NCBI RefSeq assembly: GCF_963576545.1
Contig: NW_026870418.1
Span: forward strand, 310,001 to 374,000
Source of the DNA: Limanda limanda
Taxonomy: Eukaryota > Chordata > Actinopteri > Pleuronectiformes > Pleuronectidae
DNA: 64,000 bases
Direction of reading: 5' to 3'
Under the pieces are notes generated by a model. It was not told the origin of the DNA and did not search any database. It was given only the letters and a program-made list of their open reading frames with translations. Below are positions 1 through 11,750 of this stretch, one piece after another (position 1 is the first letter of the stretch; every line of letters begins with the position of its first letter). Position numbers and translations under genes: made by a program.

Positions 1-15
1 AGCACATAGGAGAAA

Positions 16-170
16 GAGATATTCTTGAATAACTTTTTTTGTGAAGGTCGGAGAGACTTGGAAAGTGGTTGCATCTGGACTAATTTGGGTCCTGCGGATC
101 GATTGGTACCATCCCCGAGCTTGTACGACCTTCGGAAGAGGTCGACCGACGAAATTCCCCCAAATCTGAG
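16..170 (+). repeat. Representative B monomer, 155 bp, TTAGGG-free paralogue
   Basis: First of 86 B units. Its opening 45 bp (16-60) match A exactly. The next 78 bp align to A without gaps, at 55 of 78 identical positions by my hand count. After the shared 'ttcggaag', the A telomeric block plus tail (40 bp) is replaced by an unrelated 32 bp (139-170). That segment contains the 8-bp palindrome ggtcgacc (a SalI site absent from A) and ends ctgag before the next unit. A 6-bp inverted repeat, cgacct/aggtcg with a 7-nt spacer, lies around 'tcggaag'. B subtypes carry ctgcgg or ctgcag (PstI) in the middle; about 24 of 86 are ctgcag. B is always followed by A. Confidence 0.94.
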
Positions 171-388
171 GAGATATTCTTGAATAACTTTTTTTGTGAA
201 GGTCGGAGAGACTTGCAAGTAGGCTCTACCCCCACTAAATGGGGTTGCGCGCATCGATCGGTACCATCCTTGAGCTTCTCCGACTTTCGGAAGGGTTAGG
301 GTTAGGGTTAGGGATGAAAGCACATAGGAGAAAGAGATATTCTTGAATAACTTTTTTTGTGAAGGTCGGAGAGACTTGCAAGTAGGCT

Positions 389-410
389 CTACCCCCACTA
401 AATGGGGTAG
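389..410 (+). other. Short hairpin/cruciform-capable inverted repeat in A
   Basis: The arms ctacccc (389-395) and ggggtag (404-410) are perfect complements around an 8-nt spacer, with two further pairs possible beyond one mismatch. It recurs in most A units. In a subset of A units directly after a B, the right arm reads ggggttg, which breaks one stem pair; 241-247 is the first example. The stem is too short to claim a function. Confidence 0.6.
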
Positions 411-455
411 CGCGCATCGATCGGTACCATCCTTGAGCTTCTCCGACTTTCGGAA

Positions 456-476
456 GGGTTAGGGTTAGGGTTAGGG
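456..476 (+). repeat. Embedded telomeric block GGG(TTAGGG)3, standard form
   Basis: This 21-bp block recurs once in each 163-bp A unit. It has four GGG tracts separated by TTA loops, the minimum for an intramolecular three-tetrad G-quadruplex of telomeric type. It also has two overlapping TTAGGGTTA sites, which fit the YTAGGGTTR site known for vertebrate TRF1/TRF2 Myb domains. Whether this genome encodes such proteins is unknown. All blocks have the G-rich strand on +, so in canonical subtelomeric orientation the chromosome end would lie to the right. Confidence 0.9.
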
Positions 477-1744
477 ATGAAAGCACATAGGAGAAAGAGA
501 TATTCTTGAATAACTTTTTTTGTGAAGGTCGGAGAGACTTGGAAAGTGGTTGCATCTGGACTAATTTGGGTCCTGCAGATCGATTGGTACCATCCCCGAG
601 CTTGTACGACCTTCGGAAGAGGTCGACCGACGAAATTCCCCCAAATCTGAGGAGATATTCTTGAATAACTTTTTTTGTGAAGGTCGGAGAGACTTGCAAG
701 TAGGCTCTACCCCCACTAAATGGGGTTGCGCGCATCGATCAGTACCATCCTTGAGCTTCTCCGACTTTTGGAAGGGTTAGGGTTAGGGTTAGGGATGAAA
801 GCACATAGGAGAAAGAGATATTCTTGAATAACTTTTTTTGTGAAGGTCGGAGAGACTTGCAAGTAGGCTCTACCCCCACTAAATGGGGTAGCGCGCATCG
901 ATCGGTACCATCCTTGAGCTTCTCCGACTTTCGGAAGGGTTAGGGTTAGGGTTAGGGATGAAAGCACATAGGAGAAAGAGATATTCTTGAATAACTTTTT
1001 TTGTGAAGGTCGGAGAGACTTGGAAAGTGGTTGCATCTGGACTAATTTGGGTCCTGCGGATCGATTGGTACCATCCCCGAGCTTGTACGACCTTCGGAAG
1101 AGGTCGACCGACGAAATTCCCCCAAATCTGAGGAGATATTCTTGAATAACTTTTTTTGTGAAGGTCGGAGAGACTTGCAAGTAGGCTCTACCCCCACTAA
1201 ATGGGGTAGCGCGCATCGATCGGTACCATCCTTGAGCTTCTCCGACTTTCGGAAGGGTTAGGGTTAGGGTTAGGGATGAAAGCACATAGGAGAAAGAGAT
1301 ATTCTTGAATAACTTTTTTTGTGAAGGTCGGAGAGACTTGCAAGTAGGCTCTACCCCCACTAAATGGGGTAGCGCGCATCGATCGGTACCATCCTTGAGC
1401 TTCTCCGACTTTCGGAAGGGTTAGGGTTAGGGTTAGGGATGAAAGCACATAGGAGAAAGAGATATTCTTGAATAACTTTTTTTGTGAAGGTCGGAGAGAC
1501 TTGGAAAGTGGTTGCATCTGGACTAATTTGGGTCCTGCAGATCGATTGGTACCATCCCCGAGCTTGTACGACCTTCGGAAGAGGTCGACCGACGAAATTC
1601 CCCCAAATCTGAGGAGATATTCTTGAATAACTTTTTTTGTGAAGGTCGGAGAGACTTGCAAGTAGGCTCTACCCCCACTAAATGGGGTTGCGCGCATCGA
1701 TCAGTACCATCCTTGAGCTTCTCCGACTTTCGGAAGGGTTAGGG

Positions 1745-1750
1745 TTAGAG
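1745..1750 (+). repeat. Degenerate telomere repeat TTAGAG
   Basis: The second TTAGGG of this block is TTAGAG, which removes one GGG tract. The same change recurs at 14281-14286, exactly 12,536 bp away, marking the two as copies of one superrepeat. The adjacent downstream unit of both copies reads 'cacaaaat' instead of 'cactaaat'. Confidence 0.9.
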
Positions 1751-4700
1751 TTAGGGATGAAAGCACATAGGAGAAAGAGATATTCTTGAATAACTTTTTT
1801 TGTGAAGGTCGGAGAGACTTGCAAGTAGGCTCTACCCCCACAAAATGGGGTAGCGCGCATCGATCGGTACCATCCTTGAGCTTCTCCGACTTTCGGAAGG
1901 GTTAGGGTTAGGGTTAGGGATGAAAGCACATAGGAGAAAGAGATATTCTTGAATAACTTTTTTTGTGAAGGTCGGAGAGACTTGCAAGTAGGCTCTACCC
2001 CCACTAAATGGGGTAGCGCGCATCGATCGGTACCATCCTTGAGCTTCTCCGACTTTCGGAAGGGTTAGGGTTAGGGTTAGGGATGAAAGCACATAGGAGA
2101 AAGAGATATTCTTGAATAACTTTTTTTGTGAAGGTCGGAGAGACTTGCAAGTAGGCTCTACCCCCACTAAATGGGGTAGCGCGCATCGATCGGTACCATC
2201 CTTGAGCTTCTCCGACTTTCGGAAGGGTTAGGGTTAGGGTTAGGGATGAAAGCACATAGGAGAAAGAGATATTCTTGAATAACTTTTTTTGTGAAGGTCG
2301 GAGAGACATGGAAAGTGGTTGCATCTGGACTAATTTGGGTCCTGCGGATCGATTGGTACCATCCCCGAGCTTGTACGACCTTCGGAAGAGGTCGACCGAC
2401 GAAATTCCCCCAAATCTGAGGAGATATTCTTGAATAACTTTTTTTGTGAAGGTCGGAGAGACTTGCAAGTAGGCTCTACCCCCACTAAATGGGGTAGCGC
2501 GCATCGATCGGTACCATCCTTGAGCTTCTCCGACTTTCGGAAGGGTTAGGGTTAGGGTTAGGGATGAAAGCACATAGGAGAAAGAGATATTCTTGAATAA
2601 CTTTTTTTGTGAAGGTCGGAGAGACTTGCAAGTAGGCTCTACCCCCACTAAATGGCGTAGCGCGCATCGATCGGTACCATCCTTGAGCTTCTCCGACTTT
2701 CGGAAGGGTTAGGGTTAGGGTTAGGGATGAAAGCACATAGGAGAAAGAGATATTCTTGAATAACTTTTTTTGTGAAGGTCGGAGAGACTTGCAAGTAGGC
2801 TCTACCCCCACTAAATGGGGTAGCGCGCATCGATCGGTACCATCCTTGAGCTTCTCCGACTTTCGGAAGGGTTAGGGTTAGGGTTAGGGATGAAAGCACA
2901 TAGGAGAAAGAGATATTCTTGAATAACTTTTTTTGTGAAGGTCGGAGAGACTTGCAAGTAGGCTCTACCCCCACTAAATGGGGTAGCGCGCATCGATCGG
3001 TACCATCCTTGAGCTTCTCCGACTTTCGGAAGGGTTAGGGTTAGGGTTAGGGATGAAAGCACATAGGAGAAAGAGATATTCTTGAATAACTTTTTTTGTG
3101 AAGGTCGGAGAGACTTGCAAGTAGGCTCTACCCCCACTAAATGGGGTAGCGCGCATCGATCGGTACCATCCTTGAGCTTCTCCGACTTTCGGAAGGGTTA
3201 GGGTTAGGGTTAGGGATGAAAGCACATAGGAGAAAGAGATATTCTTGAATAACTTTTTTTGTGAAGGTCGGAGAGACTTGCAAGTAGGCTCTACCCCCAC
3301 TAAATGGGGTAGCGCGCATCGATCGGTACCATCCTTGAGCTTCTCCGACTTTCGGAAGGGTTAGGGTTAGGGTTAGGGATGAAAGCACATAGGAGAAAGA
3401 AATATTCTTGAATAACTTTTTTTGTGAAGGTCGGAGAGACTTGCAAGTAGGCTCTACCCCCACTAAATGGGGTAGCGCGCATCGATCGGTACCATCCTTG
3501 AGCTTCTCCGACTTTCGGAAGGGTTAGGGTTAGGGATGAAAGCACATAGGAGAAAGAGATATTCTTGAATAACTTTTTTTGTGAAGGTCGGAGAGACTTG
3601 CAAGTAGGCTCTACCCCCACTAAATGGGGTAGCACGCATCGATCGGTACCATCCTTGAGCTTCTCCGACTTTCGGAAGGGTTAGGGTTAGGGTTAGGGAT
3701 GAAAGCACATAGGAGAAAGAGATATTCTTGAATAACTTTTTTTGTGAAGGTCGGAGAGACTTGCAAGTAGGCTCTACCCCCACTAAATGGGGTAGCGCGC
3801 ATCGATCGGTACCATCCTTGAGCTTCTCCGACTTTCGGAAGGGTTAGGGTTAGGGTTAGGGATGAAAGCACATAGGAGAAAGAGATATTCTTGAATAACT
3901 TTTTTTGTGAAGGTCGGAGAGACTTGCAAGTAGGCTCTACCCCCACTAAATGGGGTAGCGCGCATCGATCGGTACCATCCTTGAGCTTCTCCGACTTTCG
4001 GAAGGGTTAGGGTTAGGGTTAGGGATGAAAGCACATAGGAGAAAGAGATATTCTTGAATAACTTTTTTTGTGAAGGTCGGAGAGACTTGCAAGTAGGCTC
4101 TACCCCCACTAAATGGGGTAGCGCGCATCGATCGGTACCATCCTTGAGCTTCTCCGACTTTCGGAAGGGTTAGGGTTAGGGTTAGGGATGAAAGCACATA
4201 GGAGAAAGAGATATTCTTGAATAACTTTTTTTGTGAAGGTCGGAGAGACTTGCAAGTAGGCTCTACCCCCACTAAATGGGGTAGCGCGCATCGATCGGTA
4301 CCATCCTTGAGCTTCTCCGACTTTCGGAAGGGTTAGGGTTAGGGTTAGGGATGAAAGCACATAGGAGAAAGAGATATTCTTGAATAACTTTTTTTGTGAA
4401 GGTCAGAGAGACTTGGAAAGTGGTTGCATCTGGACTAATTTGGGTCCTGCGGATCGATTGGTACCATCCCCGAGCTTGTACGACCTTCGGAAGAGGTCGA
4501 CCGACGAAATTCCCCCAAATCTGAGGAGATATTCTTGAATAACTTTTTTTGTGAAGGTCGGAGAGACTTGCAAGTAGGCTCTACCCCCACTAAATGGGGT
4601 AGCGCGCATCGATCGGTACCATCCTTGAGCTTCTCCGACTTTCGGAAGGGTTAGGGTTAGGGTTAGGGATGAAAGCACATAGGAGAAAGAGATATTCTTG

Positions 4701-7700
4701 AATAACTTTTTTTGTGAAGGTCGGAGAGACTTGCAAGTAGGCTCTACCCCCACTAAATGGGGTAGCGCGCATCGATCGGTACCATCCTTGAGCTTCTCCG
4801 ACTTTCGGAAGGGTTAGGGTTAGGGATGAAAGCACATAGGAGAAAGAGATATTCTTGAATAACTTTTTTTGTGAAGGTCGGAGAGACTTGGAAAGTGGTT
4901 GCATCTGGACTAATTTGGGTCCTGCGGATCGATTGGTACCATCCCCGAGCTTGTACGACCTTCGGAAGAGGTCGACCGACGAAATTCCCCCAAATCTGAG
5001 GAGATATTCTTGAATAACTTTTTTTGTGAAGGTCGGAGAGACTTGCAAGTAGGCTCTACCCCCACTAAATGGGGTTGCGCGCATCGATCGGTACCATCCT
5101 TGAGCTTCTCCGACTTTCGGAAGGGTTAGGGTTAGGGTTAGGGATGAAAGCACATAGGAGAAAGAGATATTCTTGAATAACTTTTTTTGTGAAGGTCGGA
5201 GAGACTTGCAAGTAGGCTCTACCCCCACTAAATGGGGTAGCGCGCATCGATCGGTACCATCCTTGAGCTTCTCCGACTTTCGGAAGGGTTAGGGTTAGGG
5301 TTAGGGATGAAAGCACATAGGAGAAAGAGATATTCTTGAATAACTTTTTTTGTGAAGGTCGGAGAGACTTGGAAAGTGGTTGCATCTGGACTAATTTGGG
5401 TCCTGCAGATCGATTGGTACCATCCCCGAGCTTGTACGACCTTCGGAAGAGGTCGACCGACGAAATTCCCCCAAATCTGAGGAGATATTCTTGAATAACT
5501 TTTTTTGTGAAGGTCGGAGAGACTTGCAAGTAGGCTCTACCCCCACTAAATGGGGTTGCGCGCATCGATCAGTACCATCCTTGAGCTTCTCCGACTTTTG
5601 GAAGGGTTAGGGTTAGGGTTAGGGATGAAAGCACATAGGAGAAAGAGATATTCTTGAATAACTTTTTTTGTGAAGGTCGGAGAGACTTGCAAGTAGGCTC
5701 TACCCCCACTAAATGGGGTAGCGCGCATCGATCGGTACCATCCTTGAGCTTCTCCGACTTTCGGAAGGGTTAGGGTTAGGGTTAGGGATGAAAGCACATA
5801 GGAGAAAGAGATATTCTTGAATAACTTTTTTTGTGAAGGTCGGAGAGACTTGCAAGTAGGCTCTACCCCCACTAAATGGGGTAGCGCGCATCGATCGGTA
5901 CCATCTTTGAGCTTCTCCGACTTTCGGAAGGGTTAGGGTTAGGGTTAGGGATGAAAGCACATAGGAGAAAGAGATATTCTTGAATAACTTTTTTTGTGAA
6001 GGTCGGAGAGACTTGCAAGTAGGCTCTACCCCCACTAAATGGGGTAGCGCGCATCGATCGGTACCATCCTTGAGCTTCTCCGACTTTCGGAAGGGTTAGG
6101 GTTAGGGTTAGGGATGAAAGCACATAGGAGAAAGAGATATTCTTGAATAACTTTTTTTGTGAAGGTCGGAGAGACATGGAAAGTGGTTGCATCTGGACTA
6201 ATTTGGGTCCTGCGGATCGATTGGTACCATCCCCGAGCTTGTACGACCTTCGGAAGAGGTCGACCGACGAAATTCCCCCAAATCTGAGGAGATATTCTTG
6301 AATAACCTTTTTTGTGAAGGTCGGAGAGACTTTCAAGTAGGCTCTACCCCCACTAAATGGGGTAGCGCGCATCGATCGGTACCATCCTTGAGCTTCTCCG
6401 ACTTTCGGAAGGGTTAGGGTTAGGGTTAGGGATGAAAGCACATAGGAGAAAGAGATATTCTTGAATAACTTTTTTTGTGAAGGTCGGAGAGACTTGCAAG
6501 TAGGCTCTACCCCCACTAAATGGGGTAGCGCGCATCGATCGGTACCATCCTTGAGCTTCTCCGACTTTCGGAAGGGTTAGGGTTAGGGTTAGGGATGAAA
6601 GCACATAGGAGAAAGAGATATTCTTGAATAACTTTTTTTGTGAAGGTCGGAGAGACTTGCAAGTAGGCTCTACCCCCACTAAATGGGGTAGCGCGCATCG
6701 ATCGGTACCATCCTTGAGCTTCTCCGACTTTCGGAAGGGTTAGGGTTAGGGTTAGGGATGAAAGCACATAGGAGAAAGAGATATTCTTGAATAACTTTTT
6801 TTGTGAAGGTCGGAGAGACTTGCAAGTAGGCTCTACCCCCACTAAATGGGGTAGCGCGCATCGATCGGTACCATCCTTGAGCTTCTCCGACTTTCGGAAG
6901 GGTTAGGGTTAGGGTTAGGGATGAAAGCACATAGGAGAAAGAGATATTCTTGAATAACTTTTTTTGTGAAGGTCGGAGAGACTTGCAAGTAGGCTCTACC
7001 CCCACTAAATGGGGTAGCGCGCATCGATCGGTACCATCCTTGAGCTTCTCCGACTTTCGGAAGGGTTAGGGTTAGGGTTAGGGATGAAAGCACATAGGAG
7101 AAAGAGATATTCTTGAATAACTTTTTTTGTGAAGGTCGGAGAGACTTGGAAAGTGGTTGCATCTGGACTAATTTGGGTCCTGCGGATCGATTGGTACCAT
7201 CCCCGAGCTTGTACGACCTTCGGAAGAGGTCGACCGACGAAATTCCCCCAAATCTGAGGAGATATTCTTGAATAACTTTTTTTGTGAAGGTCGGAGAGAC
7301 TTGCAAGTAGGCTCTACCCCCACTAAATGGGGTAGCGCGCATCGATCGGTACCATCCTTGAGCTTCTCCGACTTTCGGAAGGGTTAGGGTTAGGGTTAGG
7401 GATGAAAGCACATAGGAGAAAGAGATATTCTTGAATAACTTTTTTTGTGAAGGTCGGAGAGACTTGCAAGTAGGCTCTACCCCCACTAAATGGGGTAGCG
7501 CGCATCGATCGGTACCATCCTTGAGCTTCTCCGACTTTCGGAAGGGTTAGGGTTAGGGATGAAAGCACATAGGAGAAAGAAATATTCTTGAATAACTTTT
7601 TTTGTGAAGGTCGGAGAGACTTGGAAAGTGGTTGCATCTGGACTAATTTGGGTCCTGCGGATCGATTGGTACCATCCCCGAGCTTGTACGACCTTCGGAA

Positions 7701-9186
7701 GAGGTCGACCGACGAAATTCCCCCAAATCTGAGGAGATATTCTTGAATAACTTTTTTTGTGAAGGTCGGAGAGACTTGCAAGTAGGCTCTACCCCCACTA
7801 AATGGGGTTGCGCGCATCGATCGGTACCATCCTTGAGCTTCTCCGACTTTCGGAAGGGTTAGGGTTAGGGTTAGGGATGAAAGCACATAGGAGAAAGAGA
7901 TATTCTTGAATAACTTTTTTTGTGAAGGTCGGAGAGACTTGCAAGTAGGCTCTACCCCCACTAAATGGGGTAGCGCGCATCGATCGGTACCATCCTTGAG
8001 CTTCTCCGACTTTCGGAAGGGTTAGGGTTAGGGTTAGGGATGAAAGCACATAGGAGAAAGAGATATTCTTGAATAACTTTTTTTGTGAAGGTCGGAGAGA
8101 CTTGGAAAGTGGTTGCATCTGGACTAATTTGGGTCCTGCAGATCGATTGGTACCATCCCCGAGCTTGTGCGACCTTCGGAAGAGGTCGACCGACGAAATT
8201 CCCCCAAATCTGAGGAGATATTCTTGAATAACTTTTTTTGTGAAGGTCGGAGAGACTTGCAAGTAGGCTCTACCCCCACTAAATGGGGTTGCGCGCATCG
8301 ATCAGTACCATCCTTGAGCTTCTCCGACTTTTGGAAGGGTTAGGGTTAGGGTTAGGGATGAAAGCACATAGGAGAAAGAGATATTCTTGAATAACTTTTT
8401 TTGTGAAGGTCGGAGAGACTTGCAAGTAGGCTCTACCCCCACTAAATGGGGTAGCGCGCATCGATCGGTACCATCCTTGAGCTTCTCCGACTTTCGGAAG
8501 GGTTAGGGTTAGGGTTAGGGATGAAAGCACATAGGAGAAAGAGATATTCTTGAATAACTTTTTTTGTGAAGGTCGGAGAGACTTGCAAGTAGGCTCTACC
8601 CCCACTAAATGGGGTAGCGCGCATCGATCGATACCATCCTTGAGCTTCTCCGACTTTCGGAAGGGTTAGGGTTAGGGTTAGGGATGAAAGCACATAGGAG
8701 AAAGAGATATTCTTGAATAACTTTTTTTGTGAAGGTCGGAGAGACTTGCAAGTAGGCTCTACCCCCACTAAATGGGGTAGCGCGCATCGATCGGTACCAT
8801 CCTTGAGCTTCTCCGACTTTTGGAAGGGTTAGGGTTAGGGTTAGGGATGAAAGCACATAGGAGAAAGAGATATTCTTGAATAACTTTTTTTGTGAAGGTC
8901 GGAGAGACTTGCAAGTAGGCTCTACCCCCACTAAATGGGGTAGCGCGCATCGATCGGTACCATCCTTGAGCTTCTCCGACTTTCGGAAGGGTTAGGGTTA
9001 GGGATGAAAGCACATAGGAGAAAGAGATATTCTTGAATAACTTTTTTTGTGAAGGTCGGAGAGACTTGCAAGTAGGCTCTACCCCCACTAAATGGGGTAG
9101 CGCGCATCGATCGGTACCATCCTTGAGCTTCTCCGACTTTCGGAAGGGTTAGGGTTAGGGTTAGGGATGAAAGCACATAGGAGAAA

Positions 9187-11750
9187 GAGATATTCTTGAA
9201 TAACTTTTTTTGTGAAGGTCGGAGAGACTTGGAAAGTGGTTGCATCTGGACTAATTTGGGTCCTGCGGATCGATTGGTACCATCCCCGAGCTTGTACGAC
9301 CTTCGGAAGAGGTCGACCGACGAAATTCCCCCAAATCTGAGGAGATATTCTTGAATAACTTTTTTTGTGAAGGTCGGAGAGACTTGCAAGTAGGCTCTAC
9401 CCCCACTAAATGGGGTAGCGCGCATCGATCGGTACCATCCTTGAGCTTTTCCGACTTTCGGAAGGGTTAGGGTTAGGGTTAGGGATGAAAGCACATAGGA
9501 GAAAGAGATATTCTTGAATAACTTTTTTTGTGAAAGTCGGAGAGACTTGCAAGTAGGCTCTACCCCCACTAAATGGGGTAGCGCGCATCGATCGGTACCA
9601 TCCTTGAGCTTCTCCGACTTTCGGAAGGGTTAGGGTTAGGGTTAGGGATGAAAGCACATAGGAGAAAGAGATATTCTTGAATAACTTTTTTTGTGAAGGT
9701 CGGAGAGACTTGGAAAGTGGTTGCATCTGGACTAATTTGGGTCCTGCAGATCGATTGGTACCATCCCCGAGCTTGTACGACCTTCGGAAGAGGTCGACCG
9801 ACGAAATTCCCCCAAATCTGAGGAGATATTCTTGAATAACTTTTTTTGTGAAGGTCGGAGAGACTTGCAAGTAGGCTCTACCCCCACTAAATGGGGTTGC
9901 GCGCATCGATCAGTACCATCCTTGAGCTTCTCCGACTTTTGGAAGGGTTAGGGTTAGGGTTAGGGATGAAAGCACATAGGAGAAAGAGATATTCTTGAAT
10001 AACTTTTTTTGTGAAGGTCGGAGAGACTTGCAAGTAGGCTCTACCCCCACTAAATGGGGTAGCGCGCATCGATCGGTACCATCCTTGAGCTTTTCCGACT
10101 TTCGGAAGGGTTAGGGTTAGGGTTAGGGATGAAAGCACATAGGAGAAAGAGATATTCTTGAATAACTTTTTTTGTGAAGGTCGGAGAGACTTGCAAGTAG
10201 GCTCTACCCCCACTAAATGGGGTAGCGCGCATCGATCAGTACCATCCTTGAGCTTCTCCGACTTTCGGAAGGGTTAGGGTTAGGGATGAAAGCACATAGG
10301 AGAAAGAGATATTCTTGAATAACTTTTTTTGTGAAGGTCGGAGAGACTTGCAAGTAGGCTCTACCCCCACTAAATGGGGTAGCGCGCATCGATCGGTACC
10401 ATCCTTGAGCTTCTCCGACTTTCGGAAGGGTTAGGGTTAGGGTTAGGGATGAAAGCACATAGGAGAAAGAGATATTCTTGAATAACTTTTTTTGTGAAGG
10501 TCGGAAAGACTTGGAAAGTGGTTGCATCTGGACTAATTTGGGTCCTGCGGATCGATTGGTACCATCCCCGAGCTTGTACGACCTTCGGAAGAGGTCGACC
10601 GACGAAATTCCCCCAAATCTGAGGAGATATTCTTGAATAACTTTTTTTGTGAAGGTCGGAGAGACTTGCAAGTAGGCTCTACCCCCACTAAATGGGGTAG
10701 CGCGCATCGATCGGTACCATCCTTGAGCTTCTCCGACTTTCGGAAGGGTTAGGGTTAGGGTTAGGGATGAAAGCACATAGGAGAAAGAGATATTCTTGAA
10801 TAACTTTTTTTGTGAAAGTCGGAGAGACTTGCAAGTAGGCTCTACCCCCACTAAATGGGGTAGCGCACATCGATCGGTACCATCCTTGAGCTTCTCCGAC
10901 TTTCGGAAGGGTTAGGGTTAGGGTTAGGGATGAAAGCACATAGGAGAAAGAGATATTCTTGAATAACTTTTTTTGTGAAGGTCGGAGAGACTTGGAAAGT
11001 GGTTGCATCTGGACTAATTTGGGTCCTGCAGATCGATTGGTACCATCCCCGAGCTTGTACGACCTTCGGAAGAGGTCGACCGACGAAATTCCCCCAAATC
11101 TGAGGAGATATTCTTGAATAACTTTTTTTGTGAAGGTCGGAGAGACTTGCAAGTAGGCTCTACCCCCACTAAATGGGGTTGCGCGCATCGATCAGTACCA
11201 TCCTTGAGCTTCTCCGACTTTTGGAAGGGTTAGGGTTAGGGTTAGGGATGAAAGCACATAGGAGAAAGAGATATTCTTGAATAACTTTTTTTGTGAAGGT
11301 CGGAGAGACTTGCAAGTAGGCTCTACCCCCACTAAATGGGGTAGCGCGCATCGATCGGTACCATCCTTGAGCTTCTCCGACTTTCGGAAGGGTTAGGGTT
11401 AGGGTTAGGGATGAAAGCACATAGGAGAAAGAGATATTCTTGAATAACTTTTTTTGTGAAGGTCGGAGAGACTTGCAAGTAGGCTCTACCCCCACTAAAT
11501 GGGGTAGCGCGCATCGATCAGTACCATCCTTGAGCTTCTCCGACTTTCGGAAGGGTTAGGGTTAGGGATGAAAGCACATAGGAGAAAGAGATATTCTTGA
11601 ATAACTTTTTTTGTGAAGGTCGGAGAGACTTGCAAGTAGGCTCTACCCCCACTAAATGGGGTAGCGCGCATCGATCGGTACCATCCTTGAGCTTCTCCGA
11701 CTTTCGGAAGGGTTAGGGTTAGGGTTAGGGATGAAAGCACATAGGAGAAA
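9187..11750 (+). repeat. 1282-bp tandem duplication inside HOR-I copy 1
   Basis: The 8-monomer segment 9187-10468 (two B, five A163 and one A157) is repeated as 10469-11750. The mark 'tgaaagtcgg' occurs at 9531 and 10813, exactly 1282 bp apart, and 'tcggaaagac' at 10501 and 11783. HOR-I copy 2 has the corresponding 2,4 run only once, so the offset drops from 12,554 to 11,272 bp across this point. Confidence 0.87.

Larger units (their letters stand above)
334..496 (+). repeat. Representative A monomer, 163 bp, TTAGGG-bearing
   Basis: This is the first copy with the majority A sequence. In order it holds: a 45-bp box (334-378) starting gagatattc, containing a T7 tract and identical to the box in B; a 78-bp middle part (379-456) with a 7-bp-stem hairpin, a GCGCGC site, ATCGAT and GGTACC; the telomeric block GGG(TTAGGG)3 at 456-476; and a 20-bp tail (477-496) leading into the next unit. 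An imperfect inverted repeat pairs 361-374 (around gtcggag) with 439-451 (around ctccgac). There are 311 complete A units, and most differ from this one by few or no point changes. No reading frame is conserved between units because 163 is not a multiple of 3. Confidence 0.95.
1..1458 (+). repeat. Left-edge part of the ~12.5-kb superrepeat (HOR-I)
   Basis: B units start at 16, 497 and 978, each followed by two A units (481-bp AAB period). It matches 12529-13994 at an offset of 12,528 bp up to about 978, then 12,536 bp from 1459. The 8-bp change arises because the B at 978-1132 corresponds to an A at 13506-13668. The block starts inside a unit, so the array continues to the left of the window. 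Confidence 0.85.

Noticed and set aside
21..30. Heat-shock-element-like TTCnnGAA in every monomer (attcttgaat).
   Set aside because: There is one TTC/GAA pair per unit with no third pentamer in phase. A 6-base match is expected by chance, and no gene is nearby to regulate.
16..170. SINE or tRNA-derived element with Pol III A/B boxes ('ggatcgattgg' in B; T7 as terminator).
   Set aside because: The best B-box candidate has three mismatches to GGTTCGANNCC, no A box lies at a proper distance, and there is no poly-A tail or target-site duplication.
456..476. CENP-B box around 'ttcggaag' and the telomeric block.
   Set aside because: The sequence does not match the essential TTCG....A..CGGG pattern in A or B.
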